Assembly (NCBI RefSeq): GCF_049354825.1
Contig: NZ_CP186480.1
Location: 1,922,001 to 1,986,000, forward strand
Length of the DNA stretch: 64,000 nucleotides
Direction: 5' to 3'
Origin: Novosphingobium sp049354825
Lineage (GTDB): Bacteria; Pseudomonadota; Alphaproteobacteria; Sphingomonadales; Sphingomonadaceae
Shown piece after piece: positions 17,740 through 25,670 of this stretch. The notes under the pieces were generated by a model. The model ran no database searches. It saw only the letters and a list, made by a program, of their open reading frames with translations, and was not told where the DNA came from. Made by a program: the position numbers and the translations under genes. Position 1 is the stretch's first letter, and every line of letters starts with the position of its first letter.

Positions 17740-18624
17740 ATGGTCAAATACGTCAAGTTCGGGCGCTTCGCGTTCGCCTACGACGACACCAAACGGGGCG
17801 AGAAAGCGCCAGGTAGAGATACTCCCCCGCCACAACCACCACCGCCGCCGCCTTACCGATCGCGCGACGAGGCCACTGTTCAGCCGTCCCGCTGGGCTCA
17901 ACTGGGCAAGGGCATCCTGGTCATCGTGGGAGCCTTAGTCGTGATGCGCCTAGGAATAGCGCTGGGCACGATGTCAAATGACGCATCCCCAGCGGCAGCA
18001 GCAGCTTCGGGCCGCGAGCCACCCCAAACCGCGTGCGACCGGGGTGACGTGCAGGAACTGGTAAGCAAGGAGGCGCGCAAGATCATCTTGGATCAGCAGC
18101 GAGGCCGTTTCGTCATGCTCGCCTACTTTGGGCTCGCCGATCCGCAGGCGATACTCCAGAAGTTTGAAAATGCGCAGGTCACGTTCACTGACGTTCAAAC
18201 CGAGCCCGGTTCGAAGGGAATGATCGAATGCAGGGGCGCGATGCGCTTCGATGCAAGCGATACCAACGTCGGCCAGGATATTTTGCAAATTCCCGCACTG
18301 ACGTGGAGTGTCAGCTTCGCGGACGGCGACCTTACCGGCAACAACTTCACGGTCGAGGTCGATAAGGATAGCGTGTTTGACGGAATCCTCGTCAACGGCA
18401 AGCCTGCCCCGGTTGCGTCGAGCAAGTCCGACGATTCAGCAGACCAACGGGCCGAAGCTCAAAACGAGCGAACGGACGACAGCACCTCGGCGGCACAAGT
18501 GGCCAGTGACGCTGACAAGGCCGCTGCCGTAGCAACGAAGGCAGCGCAGGACGCATCAGCCGCAGCCCGTGATGCTGAGAGCAACAAGAACCCAAGCGAT
18601 GAGGATCTCTATGCGCCTCACTGA
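17740..18624 (+). CDS. hypothetical single-pass membrane protein with Pro- and Ala-rich segments
   Basis: Protein of 294 residues; the chosen ATG (MVKYVKFGRFAF) has GGGAGGG five bases upstream, better than the frame's earlier codons. It has a proline run (PPPQPPPPPP) near residue 30, a transmembrane helix at about 58-80 (GILVIVGALVVMRLGIALG), and a periplasmic domain of about 140 residues with one Cys (ACDRGD) and another in IECRGAM. An Ala/Asp/Lys-rich tail (DKAAAVATKAAQDASAAARD) probably forms a long helix. Same architecture as the preceding gene, so the two may interact. No known family. Confidence 0.75.
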   Translation: MVKYVKFGRFAFAYDDTKRGEKAPGRDTPPPQPPPPPPYRSRDEATVQPSRWAQLGKGILVIVGALVVMRLGIALGTMSNDASPAAAAASGREPPQTACDRGDVQELVSKEARKIILDQQRGRFVMLAYFGLADPQAILQKFENAQVTFTDVQTEPGSKGMIECRGAMRFDASDTNVGQDILQIPALTWSVSFADGDLTGNNFTVEVDKDSVFDGILVNGKPAPVASSKSDDSADQRAEAQNERTDDSTSAAQVASDADKAAAVATKAAQDASAAARDAESNKNPSDEDLYAPH

Positions 18625-19138
18625 TGCCGTCCGGATAAGGTGGCTGCGCGGTTTAGTCATCGCCGCCTGCGTGAGCCTAATGGCGGTGAACCCGGGCTCG
18701 TCAGAAGCGAAGGTCGTGCTAAGCGAACTTTGTGACGCAGGACAGACGCGCACCGTCGTTGCCGAGTTGGTTGGCGAATGGGCGCAGAAATATCCATTCG
18801 CCCGCGTCCTGATTGGCGAGGATGGACGGTTCGGATCGATCGGTGAGCCCCGGGTCTACATGGTTGAGGACAGCGCCGTCGCCTGCTTGGCATCTTACAG
18901 CTTGGTGCGGTCCAATCACCGCGGCGGCGCGTACAACGTGTCGATCGACTCCTTGAAGTATCGGATCACGCGCGACCGGGGCAACGGCGTTACTCTCACG
19001 CTCCTCGACCTCCCGCTATCGCTCGAAGGGACGGGCCTGACGATAGCCGATCTGATCGCTCGATTCTCGGTCGATGGGCAGCCATACGCCGACGTGCTTG
19101 AGGCAAACCGGCGTCGGATTGTAGCCGGCGCCAGGTAG
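18611..19138 (+). CDS. hypothetical secreted protein
   Basis: Protein of 175 residues from MRLTDAVRIRW, overlapping the previous gene by 14 bases with GAGGA upstream. The first 35 residues form a signal peptide or anchor (GLVIAACVSLMAVNPGSSEA). The mature part has two Cys (ELCDAG, AVACLAS) and ends with a helical segment. An earlier ATG at 18599 (MRIS) is possible. It probably works with the two membrane proteins encoded just before it; no family is recognised. Confidence 0.7.
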   Translation: MRLTDAVRIRWLRGLVIAACVSLMAVNPGSSEAKVVLSELCDAGQTRTVVAELVGEWAQKYPFARVLIGEDGRFGSIGEPRVYMVEDSAVACLASYSLVRSNHRGGAYNVSIDSLKYRITRDRGNGVTLTLLDLPLSLEGTGLTIADLIARFSVDGQPYADVLEANRRRIVAGAR

Positions 19139-19183
19139 TGAGCATGGGTGGCTGCAGCTGACGAGCCGCCCACGCTACACTTA

Positions 19184-19486
19184 CTACTTGTTCGCGGTAG
19201 GCGCCCACGGTGCCACTTCATCTTCGTATGACCACCGCGCTCGGTCATACTCTTCCTCGAAGTCGCCATACTTCGGATGCCGATCGCACAGGTGCATTAG
19301 GTCGGTCAGCATATCCGACAGCGTATCCTCGGCATCGGTTCCGTATGTCTCACGATAAGCCTCGATTGCGACAGCAGCACACTTGGCTCGCTCGCGGCTG
19401 TACTCCTCGTTGTCGGACGAATGGCGGTTGCGCCTCTTGCCTGTCTTCGAGCTTCGTACACGTAGTCCAAACTTTCGCTCTGCCAT
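19184..19486 (-). CDS. small conserved hypothetical protein of the element backbone
   Basis: Protein of 100 residues from ATG (MAERKFGLRVRSSKTGKRRN), preceded by AAAGGGA. The N-terminus is very basic; the C-terminus is acidic and aromatic (HPKYGDFEEEYDRARWSYEDE). Similar small acidic proteins occur on sphingomonad plasmids and integrative elements; no function is known. Its upstream region has the shared CAATCCCGTAAAT motif followed by a hairpin. Confidence 0.7.
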   Translation of the reverse strand: MAERKFGLRVRSSKTGKRRNRHSSDNEEYSRERAKCAAVAIEAYRETYGTDAEDTLSDMLTDLMHLCDRHPKYGDFEEEYDRARWSYEDEVAPWAPTANK

Positions 19487-19503
19487 GGTGCAGGTCCCTT
19501 TGA

Positions 19504-19553
19504 TGTCACCTCGATCGTGAGGCGACACTCTATTTACGGGATTGCGATTCCGG
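19504..19553 (-). promoter_or_regulatory. shared motif plus hairpin, copy A
   Basis: On the minus strand GGAATCGCAATCCCGTAAATA (19531-19551) is followed four bases later by TGTCGCCTC-6 bases-GAGGTGACA (19504-19527; one G-U pair as RNA), then the ribosome site and ATG. The 14-base core on the plus strand, ATTTACGGGATTGC, is identical in copies at 45781 and 46382. GTAAAT may be the -10; the dyad overlaps the likely transcript start, so it could be an operator or a 5' RNA hairpin. Confidence 0.6.
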
Positions 19554-19674
19554 ACTCGGTCGACTGGTTCGACTAAGCTGCGTAGCGCCTAGCGGATGGG
19601 ATGAACGAAGAAATTTTTTGTCGTTGCCGAGGCAGAAACGGCGGATTTCTGCCGAGCTCGGCTTAGCGAGAACC

Positions 19675-19717
19675 CAATTCGGTAAACCTAGTGCGTCGAG
19701 CGAACGACCTCGACGCA
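19675..19717 (+). promoter_or_regulatory. shared motif plus hairpin, copy B
   Basis: CAATTCGGTAAAC (19675-19687), a diverged form of the motif in the other three copies, is followed four bases later by the perfect dyad TGCGTCGAG-8 bases-CTCGACGCA (19692-19717). The ribosome site AGGAG begins directly after it. Same arrangement as copy A but on the opposite strand, matching the direction of its gene. Confidence 0.55.
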
Positions 19718-19732
19718 TTAGGAGAAACTAAA

Positions 19733-20245
19733 ATGAATGAAGACCATATCTACATCCCGGCAATTGGCAGCGAACGCGGCCTCGGCGAGATATTTCCGAT
19801 TGATGCTCATGCGCCGCGCGGAGTGTTCGAAACCGATGATGGTAACATCTACCTGGTTTGTGACGCTCCCGGCACTCGGTTCGCGGTCGTGCTCAAACAT
19901 CAGTTCTATCGCGCGTTTCAATCCCGCAGCCTCGGAGCTGTGGCGCTCGATCACGGTAGGTGGCTGGGTGTCGGAAGATTCTGCGTTGTGAGTGACGCTG
20001 ATGAAGATGCTGGCGACGCTGATGGCCAGCTCCTGATCCTGGAGGACATTCTCCAGATGTGGGTTCAACTAGAGAATGGGAAGTGCGGCAAACCAGTCGT
20101 AGCTCATGGGGCATGGTATGCTGACTTTATCCGCCGCATCGATGTGTGGGCGCTGGTCGCCGATAACCGTATCGTGTTTCAGCACGATGGAACTGGGAGC
20201 CTTTTTCCCGAGCAACTGGCAGATATGGTGAAGGAGCTTCTGTAG
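19733..20245 (+). CDS. conserved hypothetical protein, paralogue of the gene at 45846-46340
   Basis: Protein of 170 residues starting MNEDHIYIPAIGS with AGGAG upstream. Its first 65 residues align with those of the protein encoded at the far end of the element: APRGVFETDDGNIYLVCDAP against TPRGLFLGDSGNRYIVCDCV, then AVVLKH against AVTLKH. The rest is acidic and mixed, with no membrane segment or catalytic motif. The pair may be duplicated regulators or accessory proteins of the element. A strong hairpin follows the gene. Confidence 0.7.
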   Translation: MNEDHIYIPAIGSERGLGEIFPIDAHAPRGVFETDDGNIYLVCDAPGTRFAVVLKHQFYRAFQSRSLGAVALDHGRWLGVGRFCVVSDADEDAGDADGQLLILEDILQMWVQLENGKCGKPVVAHGAWYADFIRRIDVWALVADNRIVFQHDGTGSLFPEQLADMVKELL

Positions 20246-20254
20246 GCGAAAGGA

Positions 20255-20286
20255 TGCACATGCCGGGTAGCGACCCGGCATGTGCA
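20255..20286. terminator. 14-bp perfect stem hairpin
   Basis: TGCACATGCCGGGT, loop AGCG, ACCCGGCATGTGCA, ten bases after the stop of the plus-strand gene. No T run follows, so it acts as a terminator only if the very stable stem suffices. It also separates the backbone genes from the defence operon that ends on the other strand. Confidence 0.6.
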
Positions 20287-20405
20287 CCCTCGCTCGTAAT
20301 GAAGCGATGTTGCCAGAAGGTGCTCTGTTTATTCGAGAAGGCGTGTTGTGGACCGCAAGCAGACTGGCAGCTTGTGATTATCGAAGTGGCAGAGGCAGAC
20401 ATTAG

Positions 20406-20582
20406 CAGTGGTGCGCGATTGGCTCGAACCGGATCGGTGGCCAGATTCTCGTTACAGTGAACTCGGACACCCTCGACCGACTGCCGCTGGCCGCCGCGTT
20501 CGACAATCAAGCTCACGTGCTGTCCTCACGGCTGTTGGACGGTGGCGAAGAGGGCGGATTGTTCGGCTTCAGATTCGATTGA
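20406..20582 (+). pseudogene. possible coding remnant
   Basis: An open stretch of 58 codons that reads like protein (IGSNRIGGQILVTVNSDTL, NQAHVLSSRLLDGGEEGG, FGFRFD, stop) but has no start with a ribosome site. The only internal candidate is GTG at 20457. It abuts the converging SMC gene. Possibly the 3' end of a gene cut away when the defence cargo was inserted. Nothing else is recognised in 20287-20584. Confidence 0.3.
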
Positions 20583-20584
20583 CT

Positions 20585-22999
20585 TCAGGCTGCGGCAGCG
20601 ACGATCTTCGGACGTTCGCGATATCCGTGGCGGGCCGTGCTGTAACGCGTCTTGCCGTCCGAGGTCCGCTCCAGTTCGACCGTAATAAGCTCGTCGGTCG
20701 GAAACGCGGGGCTCATCTCGAGCGCGAGGTAGTCGAAAAGCGCACGGTCATGGACCGCGACGACTATCTGCCGCCCGTGTTCCTTCGACAGTGTCCGCAG
20801 CAACGCCGCAAAATGCGCGATGTGGACGTCATCCATCGACTGAACGGGGTCATCCAGGACCAGCCAAGGCAGCTTCGGCTGCGCCGAGAGATGGAGCGCG
20901 AGAAACAGCGTCAGAGCGGCGGTGTTCAGGTTGCCGGAGCTGAGCATCACACCGGGAGAGCCGCCATCATCTCCAAAGCGATGCCGGGTGCGGAGGACAG
21001 GCCGGACCCGACCACCCTTTCCGACGGGCACATCGAAAACCGGGACGAACTCCTCGTCAGGTGCCAGACGCACGAAGAGATCCCGCCAAAGTGCGTTCAG
21101 CTTGTCGTTGAAAACCTCGGCGACCACCCTCGTGCGCGCGTCAGTAGCCGCATCAGCGATCCTCCCGACGCTGCGGCGGATTGCCGTGGTCGCGCGGAAG
21201 GCATCGTCCGCACGCTTCCTCGCCGCGACCTGCGCACGCAGTTTCGCGTCGACCTCGACGCGCTCCGCAGTCATGGACATGAGCTCGCGCTGCACAGTAG
21301 ACGCTATGGCCTCCTGCTCAATCCAGGCCGTCAGGCGCGCGCGTCGATCACCCAACTCCAGACTCATTGAGGCCAGCCGATCAGCTGAGGAATCCGTCCG
21401 TGCCGAGGCGATCCCCAGCTGATCCTCCAGCACCGCGACGTCCTGGGACAGCAAATCGTCCTCGACATCTGAACGCGACCAACCCGCGGCCAGCCGGACC
21501 GCCTCGGCCTGCTGACGAAGCAGGGATCCGCCCTCCCTCGCGATTGGAAGCACCTCCGACGCCTCCGCGACCAGCCCGGCCAGCGTGGCTGCAGCTGCCT
21601 GATCCTCTAATCGGCGGCTCTCGCTTGGCAGCTGTGCGACGAGCAATTCACGTTCGCGATCGATCTCAGCGATCCTAGCAGCAAGCGAGGTCCGTCGACC
21701 CGTCGCCTCCGCCAATCGCGATGCGGCGGATGTGATCGCCTGGATGCGCTCATGCACAGCTTCGGCGAGCGGTGTCTCGGAGATTTCCCCATAATCGCGG
21801 CTACACACGGGGCAGTCGTCCCCATGGATGTGCGGAATGACGGTCGACAGCGCGGCCGCCAAATCGGGAGCCTCGCGCCCAAGTTCGGATAACTCGCGGT
21901 CGAGATCATCCGTCGTGGTCTTCGTCGAGACCAACTCATCATCCAGTTCCTTCAGCCGGCGTTCCGCATCCTTAGCCTTTGCGACTGCCGCCGCCGCCGA
22001 GTTCGAAATCGTCTCGAGCTGATCTGCTAGGCGCTCGATGTCAGCGCCGACATCCGCGGTGATGCCAGTTGGGACATCCGGGACGTGACTGACCACCGCG
22101 AGAAGCAGGTGCTGGATGCGGTCGGAATTCGCCGAAAGCCAAACCGCTGCCTCAGCTTCCCTTTTCCGTGCCGTAGTGACGACCTCCTCGCGACCGGCGC
22201 CAGCGCGATCGGCCCGGATTCGGGCGGATGATCGCGTCAGTTCCTCGATGCGCCGGATCTGGTCGTCAAACGCCGAGACAGCCAACCTCGCCGACTCCGC
22301 GGTCTGCCCTTCCTCCCCGCCGATCTCGAGCATTCCGGCCCGGATCCGATCCAGCCGTCCCCGCGCATCCGCGATCCGCGCGTCGAGCCGCTTGAGATCG
22401 GTCGTTGCCTCCGCGACGGACTGCGCCAACGCCTCTCGCCGGTTCTCAAGCGTCCGGTAGGTGGGCGCCAGCGGCCTCAGGTTCCTGGCGTCCTTTGCAG
22501 GCTGCAGCCCGCGCTGAAGGGCGTCGAGCCGATCGAGACCCAAGAGTTCCGCGGCGAATTGGGACAGCGGCGTGTCGATGCTCGCGTCCTCGCCACCGTA
22601 AATCGCGAGCAGCTGGCTCAATGTGGTTTGCGCCAGGTAACAACGCTCACTGTAAAACCGCGCCGCCTGTTCGCTCAGGCCGCCCTGGGTCCGCGTCGTT
22701 CCACGGGTCAGCCGTATGTCGGTGTCTCGGAATTCGTCACCAAGGCCATCAACCCTCAGGCTGATTAGACCTTCGCCGGTGGTGTAGTTGGCGAGCTCCT
22801 TCCGATAGCCCTTGTCTACACGCTCGAGCGACGGGACGGACCCCGTCAGCGCCAGCTCCAACGCGGATAGAAGGCTTGTCTTGCCCGCACCGTTCTGCCC
22901 GTGGATCAGGACCATCGGCGCGTCGAGGCGCAACTCCACGGGCGTGTTGATGCTGCGGAAGCCATCAATGGAGATCGATTTCAGACGCGGGCCGGTCAT
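20585..22999 (-). CDS. Rad50/SMC-like ATPase with zinc hook (defence-type)
   Basis: ABC-type SMC protein of 804 residues. Walker A HGQNGAGKTS spans residues 33-42. Two long coiled-coil arms (about 180-385 and 410-640) flank a zinc hook with DDCPVC (Cys396, Cys399). The C-terminal head has the signature LSSGNLNTAAL, Walker B PWLVLDDPVQSMDD and the switch His in VAVHD. Rad50/SbcC proteins have this order. As the last gene of a three-gene operon with a SIR2 protein, it fits the SMC sensor of Lamassu-type or ABC-three-component defence, which detects foreign DNA ends and activates the effector. It starts inside an ATGA overlap with the middle gene. Confidence 0.85.
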   Translation of the reverse strand: MTGPRLKSISIDGFRSINTPVELRLDAPMVLIHGQNGAGKTSLLSALELALTGSVPSLERVDKGYRKELANYTTGEGLISLRVDGLGDEFRDTDIRLTRGTTRTQGGLSEQAARFYSERCYLAQTTLSQLLAIYGGEDASIDTPLSQFAAELLGLDRLDALQRGLQPAKDARNLRPLAPTYRTLENRREALAQSVAEATTDLKRLDARIADARGRLDRIRAGMLEIGGEEGQTAESARLAVSAFDDQIRRIEELTRSSARIRADRAGAGREEVVTTARKREAEAAVWLSANSDRIQHLLLAVVSHVPDVPTGITADVGADIERLADQLETISNSAAAAVAKAKDAERRLKELDDELVSTKTTTDDLDRELSELGREAPDLAAALSTVIPHIHGDDCPVCSRDYGEISETPLAEAVHERIQAITSAASRLAEATGRRTSLAARIAEIDRERELLVAQLPSESRRLEDQAAAATLAGLVAEASEVLPIAREGGSLLRQQAEAVRLAAGWSRSDVEDDLLSQDVAVLEDQLGIASARTDSSADRLASMSLELGDRRARLTAWIEQEAIASTVQRELMSMTAERVEVDAKLRAQVAARKRADDAFRATTAIRRSVGRIADAATDARTRVVAEVFNDKLNALWRDLFVRLAPDEEFVPVFDVPVGKGGRVRPVLRTRHRFGDDGGSPGVMLSSGNLNTAALTLFLALHLSAQPKLPWLVLDDPVQSMDDVHIAHFAALLRTLSKEHGRQIVVAVHDRALFDYLALEMSPAFPTDELITVELERTSDGKTRYSTARHGYRERPKIVAAAA

Positions 23000-23598
23000 G
23001 CCGATGCGAGCCCAGGCGCCGTGGCCGCCTCGATCGCCCGTGCGAGCACGCGCCGAACCTCGTCCTCACCACGCAGCGATGCAGCGAACAGCTGCTCGGC
23101 GAGTCGAGCATCCGGGGTGCCGTCCATGTGCCGCTCAAGCTGCCCGAGCGGGTCCGCTACCAACGCATCCTCGCCGAGCCTGGCGTCCAGCGGCAGCAAG
23201 ACCCGCAGGCGATCGTCGAGCGACGGCGCGCCATCGGCGCCATCGAGTGTGGCCTTCGACACGGTGAGCACCCGGCACGACCGCGTCATCTCGTCCACGG
23301 TCTCCGATGGTATCGGGGGGCCGACGAGGATCGCCGTCACGACCACGCGCCAATCGGCGACGTCGAGCGCCATCGTCAGCGCCTCCAGCCTCTGGCGTGT
23401 CCGGACCCCGCGCTCACCGATCGCCTCCTTATCGTCGGAATCGACGACCACGACGAGGTCGGAGCCGCGTTCCTTCCTGCCCGTGAAGACCGCCGGGAAG
23501 TCGAACGTAACGGACGCCACCTTGAACCGACCGCTGACGCGTTCGTAGTTGGCCTCCTCCAAGCGTTCGCAGACGCGCATCACAGGGCCGTCCGTCAC
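22996..23598 (-). CDS. small middle protein of the SIR2-SMC operon
   Basis: Protein of 200 residues joined to its neighbours by 4-base ATGA overlaps at both ends, so the three proteins are probably made together. The first half is beta-rich (RFKVASVTFDFPAVF, SDLVVVVDSDDKEAIGERGV); the second is helical (LRVLLPLDARLGEDAL, ARLAEQLFAASL). In Lamassu and ABC-three-component systems a small protein of this size bridges the ATPase and effector. I cannot place it in a named family from sequence alone. Confidence 0.65.
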   Translation of the reverse strand: MTDGPVMRVCERLEEANYERVSGRFKVASVTFDFPAVFTGRKERGSDLVVVVDSDDKEAIGERGVRTRQRLEALTMALDVADWRVVVTAILVGPPIPSETVDEMTRSCRVLTVSKATLDGADGAPSLDDRLRVLLPLDARLGEDALVADPLGQLERHMDGTPDARLAEQLFAASLRGEDEVRRVLARAIEAATAPGLASA

Positions 23599-25328
23599 AG
23601 CGCAGCCTCCTCGAGGAACCGTTGCTCGAGCATCCCCAAGTTTGCGCTCTGGCCGACCAACTGTCGAACACTGACGTGCCGTGCGCCGGGCGAAGCGCTT
23701 CCGCTCGGCGATCGTCGCGAGCCCAACGCGGTGCGCACGTAGACATCGTTGCTGTGCACGATGATCGTGTCCTTGTCGTCGAGCGCGCCATCTGCCGCGA
23801 GCTGCAGCACCGCATCGGAACCACCTACGAATGTTACCTTCTTCGCAGTGGCGTTGTCATATGTCGCCTTCACGACGAGCGCGCCGTCCGCAGCGCCTCC
23901 GTCGGTCGTCGACACTGAGGCCTGCCCGGATTTCACGAGACGACCGATCAGCGCCAACGCTGTTGCGGCCTCGTCAAGGCCCGATTGCGCCAGATTCCCG
24001 TCACCCATCATGGCGGTCCTGCGAAGAGGGCTAATGCCGGCGTAGGCCTGCGAGCCGACCGGCGGGACTTCACCCTTTCGGAAGAGCGTCACCGACCGGC
24101 TCCAGGCTGCGATGGCGCTGGTCAGGAAGGTGGCCAGCTGCTTCCGGTCGGCCGGCGCCCCGGCCGCCGAAAGGTCCCGCAGATGCTCTATCCCGAGGAG
24201 CAGGTCCGCCCGCTCCTCGGGCTGCAGGCCCGCCGTGCAGCGCTCGGCGAGCGCGCATAGCTTGTCGGCGACAACGTGGAGTGCCAACGCAGGCAAAGCG
24301 GTCCGTGGCCTCGCCCGCAACAGCGCAGCGGCGAGGATTTCCTGCTCGTGCGCATCGAAGTCGTCGCCGTAGATCACCTCGAGCACTGTGCGTTGGGGAC
24401 CACCGAGCTGATCCTCGCAGAAGACGTGCGGCTGGGCCGCGGGCGCGACCGGCCAGTGCCAGGCGTGCACAGCCTTCGCTCTCGAGAAGACGTCTTTCAA
24501 GTTGCCGTCCTGAAGCGACAGCCCGACGACCAGGGCGCGACGGTTCGTAGCCATCCGCACGACTTCGCGTCGGAGCGGATCATCGACGTTTGGCCAGTCG
24601 ATGATGTCGCGTTCAGCGCCGACCAAGAAAGGCCTGAACGCATCGGGGTCCGCGACGCAGGCGACGGCGCAGCCGTGAAACTTGAGGAGCGTAGCGGCGG
24701 CGACTGGCTCGCGGATGTCGTCGGGATTGACCACCTTGCGCAATATGCCTTCTCGACCAGTGGCGCTCAGGCGATCGACCGCGACTTCGATGAGACCATC
24801 CCAATTTCCGGACGCGATCTCGGTCACGGCCCCTTCCAGCACCAGTAGGGCGACGGAGAGGTGCTCGACGTCGGGATCGTTCAGCGAGCCATATTTGGCG
24901 CGAACGTCGACCGCCGCCCAGAGGAGATAGTCGCGTTCCTTCCCGGGCACCCTCAGGTTCAGCATCTCTGAATACCGGTTGCGCAGGCCTTCCGCGATTG
25001 CCTGCGCATCGGGCCAGGCGTTGAACGCGACGTCTAGCGGGAGTGCTTGAACAGCTGCTTGGTCCATTCCGAGCAGTTCACGCATGATCCGCTCAAGCGT
25101 CGCGCGATATGGGTCGCCAGCGTCGTTGAGATTCAGTTCGGCGCGGAGATGCTCGATCAGGTCTGCTGCCAACACCGCCAAGTCGGGTGCCTTTTCCCGG
25201 GATATCCCGGAACCCACCCATAGCGCGAACTCGCCATCCGCAACGGCCTTGGCGACCGCGGCGAAATGCTCTTCAATCAGTGCAAGCGTGCCGTGAAGGT
25301 CGACCGTATCCGCCGGTATCTGATTCAA
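23595..25328 (-). CDS. SIR2-domain protein (probable NAD-consuming effector)
   Basis: Protein of 577 residues from a TTG codon; no later ATG keeps the N-terminus. The SIR2-like domain covers about residues 25-290: FALWVGSGISREKAPDL (GxGxS NAD loop), TLLKFHGCAVACV (the KxHG element with the catalytic-type His), and RALVVGLSLQDGNLKDVFSRA. The remaining 280 residues hold a helical region and a C-terminal module ending in LGMLEQRFLEEAAL. In defence systems such domains deplete NAD+ when triggered. First gene of the operon with the middle protein and the SMC ATPase, and downstream of the Bil genes on the same strand. Confidence 0.82.
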   Translation of the reverse strand: MNQIPADTVDLHGTLALIEEHFAAVAKAVADGEFALWVGSGISREKAPDLAVLAADLIEHLRAELNLNDAGDPYRATLERIMRELLGMDQAAVQALPLDVAFNAWPDAQAIAEGLRNRYSEMLNLRVPGKERDYLLWAAVDVRAKYGSLNDPDVEHLSVALLVLEGAVTEIASGNWDGLIEVAVDRLSATGREGILRKVVNPDDIREPVAAATLLKFHGCAVACVADPDAFRPFLVGAERDIIDWPNVDDPLRREVVRMATNRRALVVGLSLQDGNLKDVFSRAKAVHAWHWPVAPAAQPHVFCEDQLGGPQRTVLEVIYGDDFDAHEQEILAAALLRARPRTALPALALHVVADKLCALAERCTAGLQPEERADLLLGIEHLRDLSAAGAPADRKQLATFLTSAIAAWSRSVTLFRKGEVPPVGSQAYAGISPLRRTAMMGDGNLAQSGLDEAATALALIGRLVKSGQASVSTTDGGAADGALVVKATYDNATAKKVTFVGGSDAVLQLAADGALDDKDTIIVHSNDVYVRTALGSRRSPSGSASPGARHVSVRQLVGQSANLGMLEQRFLEEAAL

Positions 25329-25670
25329 CGCTACTATGGTTGAGCCCCGATGTTCTAGTTTCCGCAGTCAGACCTTTAGTAAGCCACAGACAAGTTCGGC
25401 ACTCAACATCTTCATGCACCGATCTTCAGGGATGGAATTCGCCATCAATCGGCACAAGACGTCGTTCGAGCCATTTGCCGAGCGCGGTCTCCGTCTCTGC
25501 TACATACCGCTCAATGACCGCATTTCAGGCATCTCGCGAGCGCCTTGGATGGCCGCTGTTAAGGCGCAAAGCAGACCGGGCATATTGGGATTGGCAGCTG
25601 ACCGTCGTACTTAGAGCGTTTAGCGGCCCTTCGGATGTCCGCTCGGTCGGGATAAGTGCCCGCTCTTATT
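25329..25670 (-). other. gap between Bil and SIR2 operons, possible gene remnant
   Basis: 342 bases with no intact gene. Two short stretches look coding on the minus strand: a frame that enters from inside the E1 gene and ends SKYDGQLPIPICPVCFAP, and ERYVAETETALGKWLERR with VPIDGEFHP in another frame. They may be debris of a lost gene (the CPVC hints at a zinc site) or a corrupted end of the E1 gene. No convincing promoter for the SIR2 operon is seen, so it could be transcribed from the Bil promoter. Confidence 0.35.

Noticed and set aside
20408..21370. 320-codon plus-strand frame opposite the SMC gene
   Set aside because: Arg-rich shadow of the SMC head domain; only the short separate frame at 20406-20582 looked protein-like.
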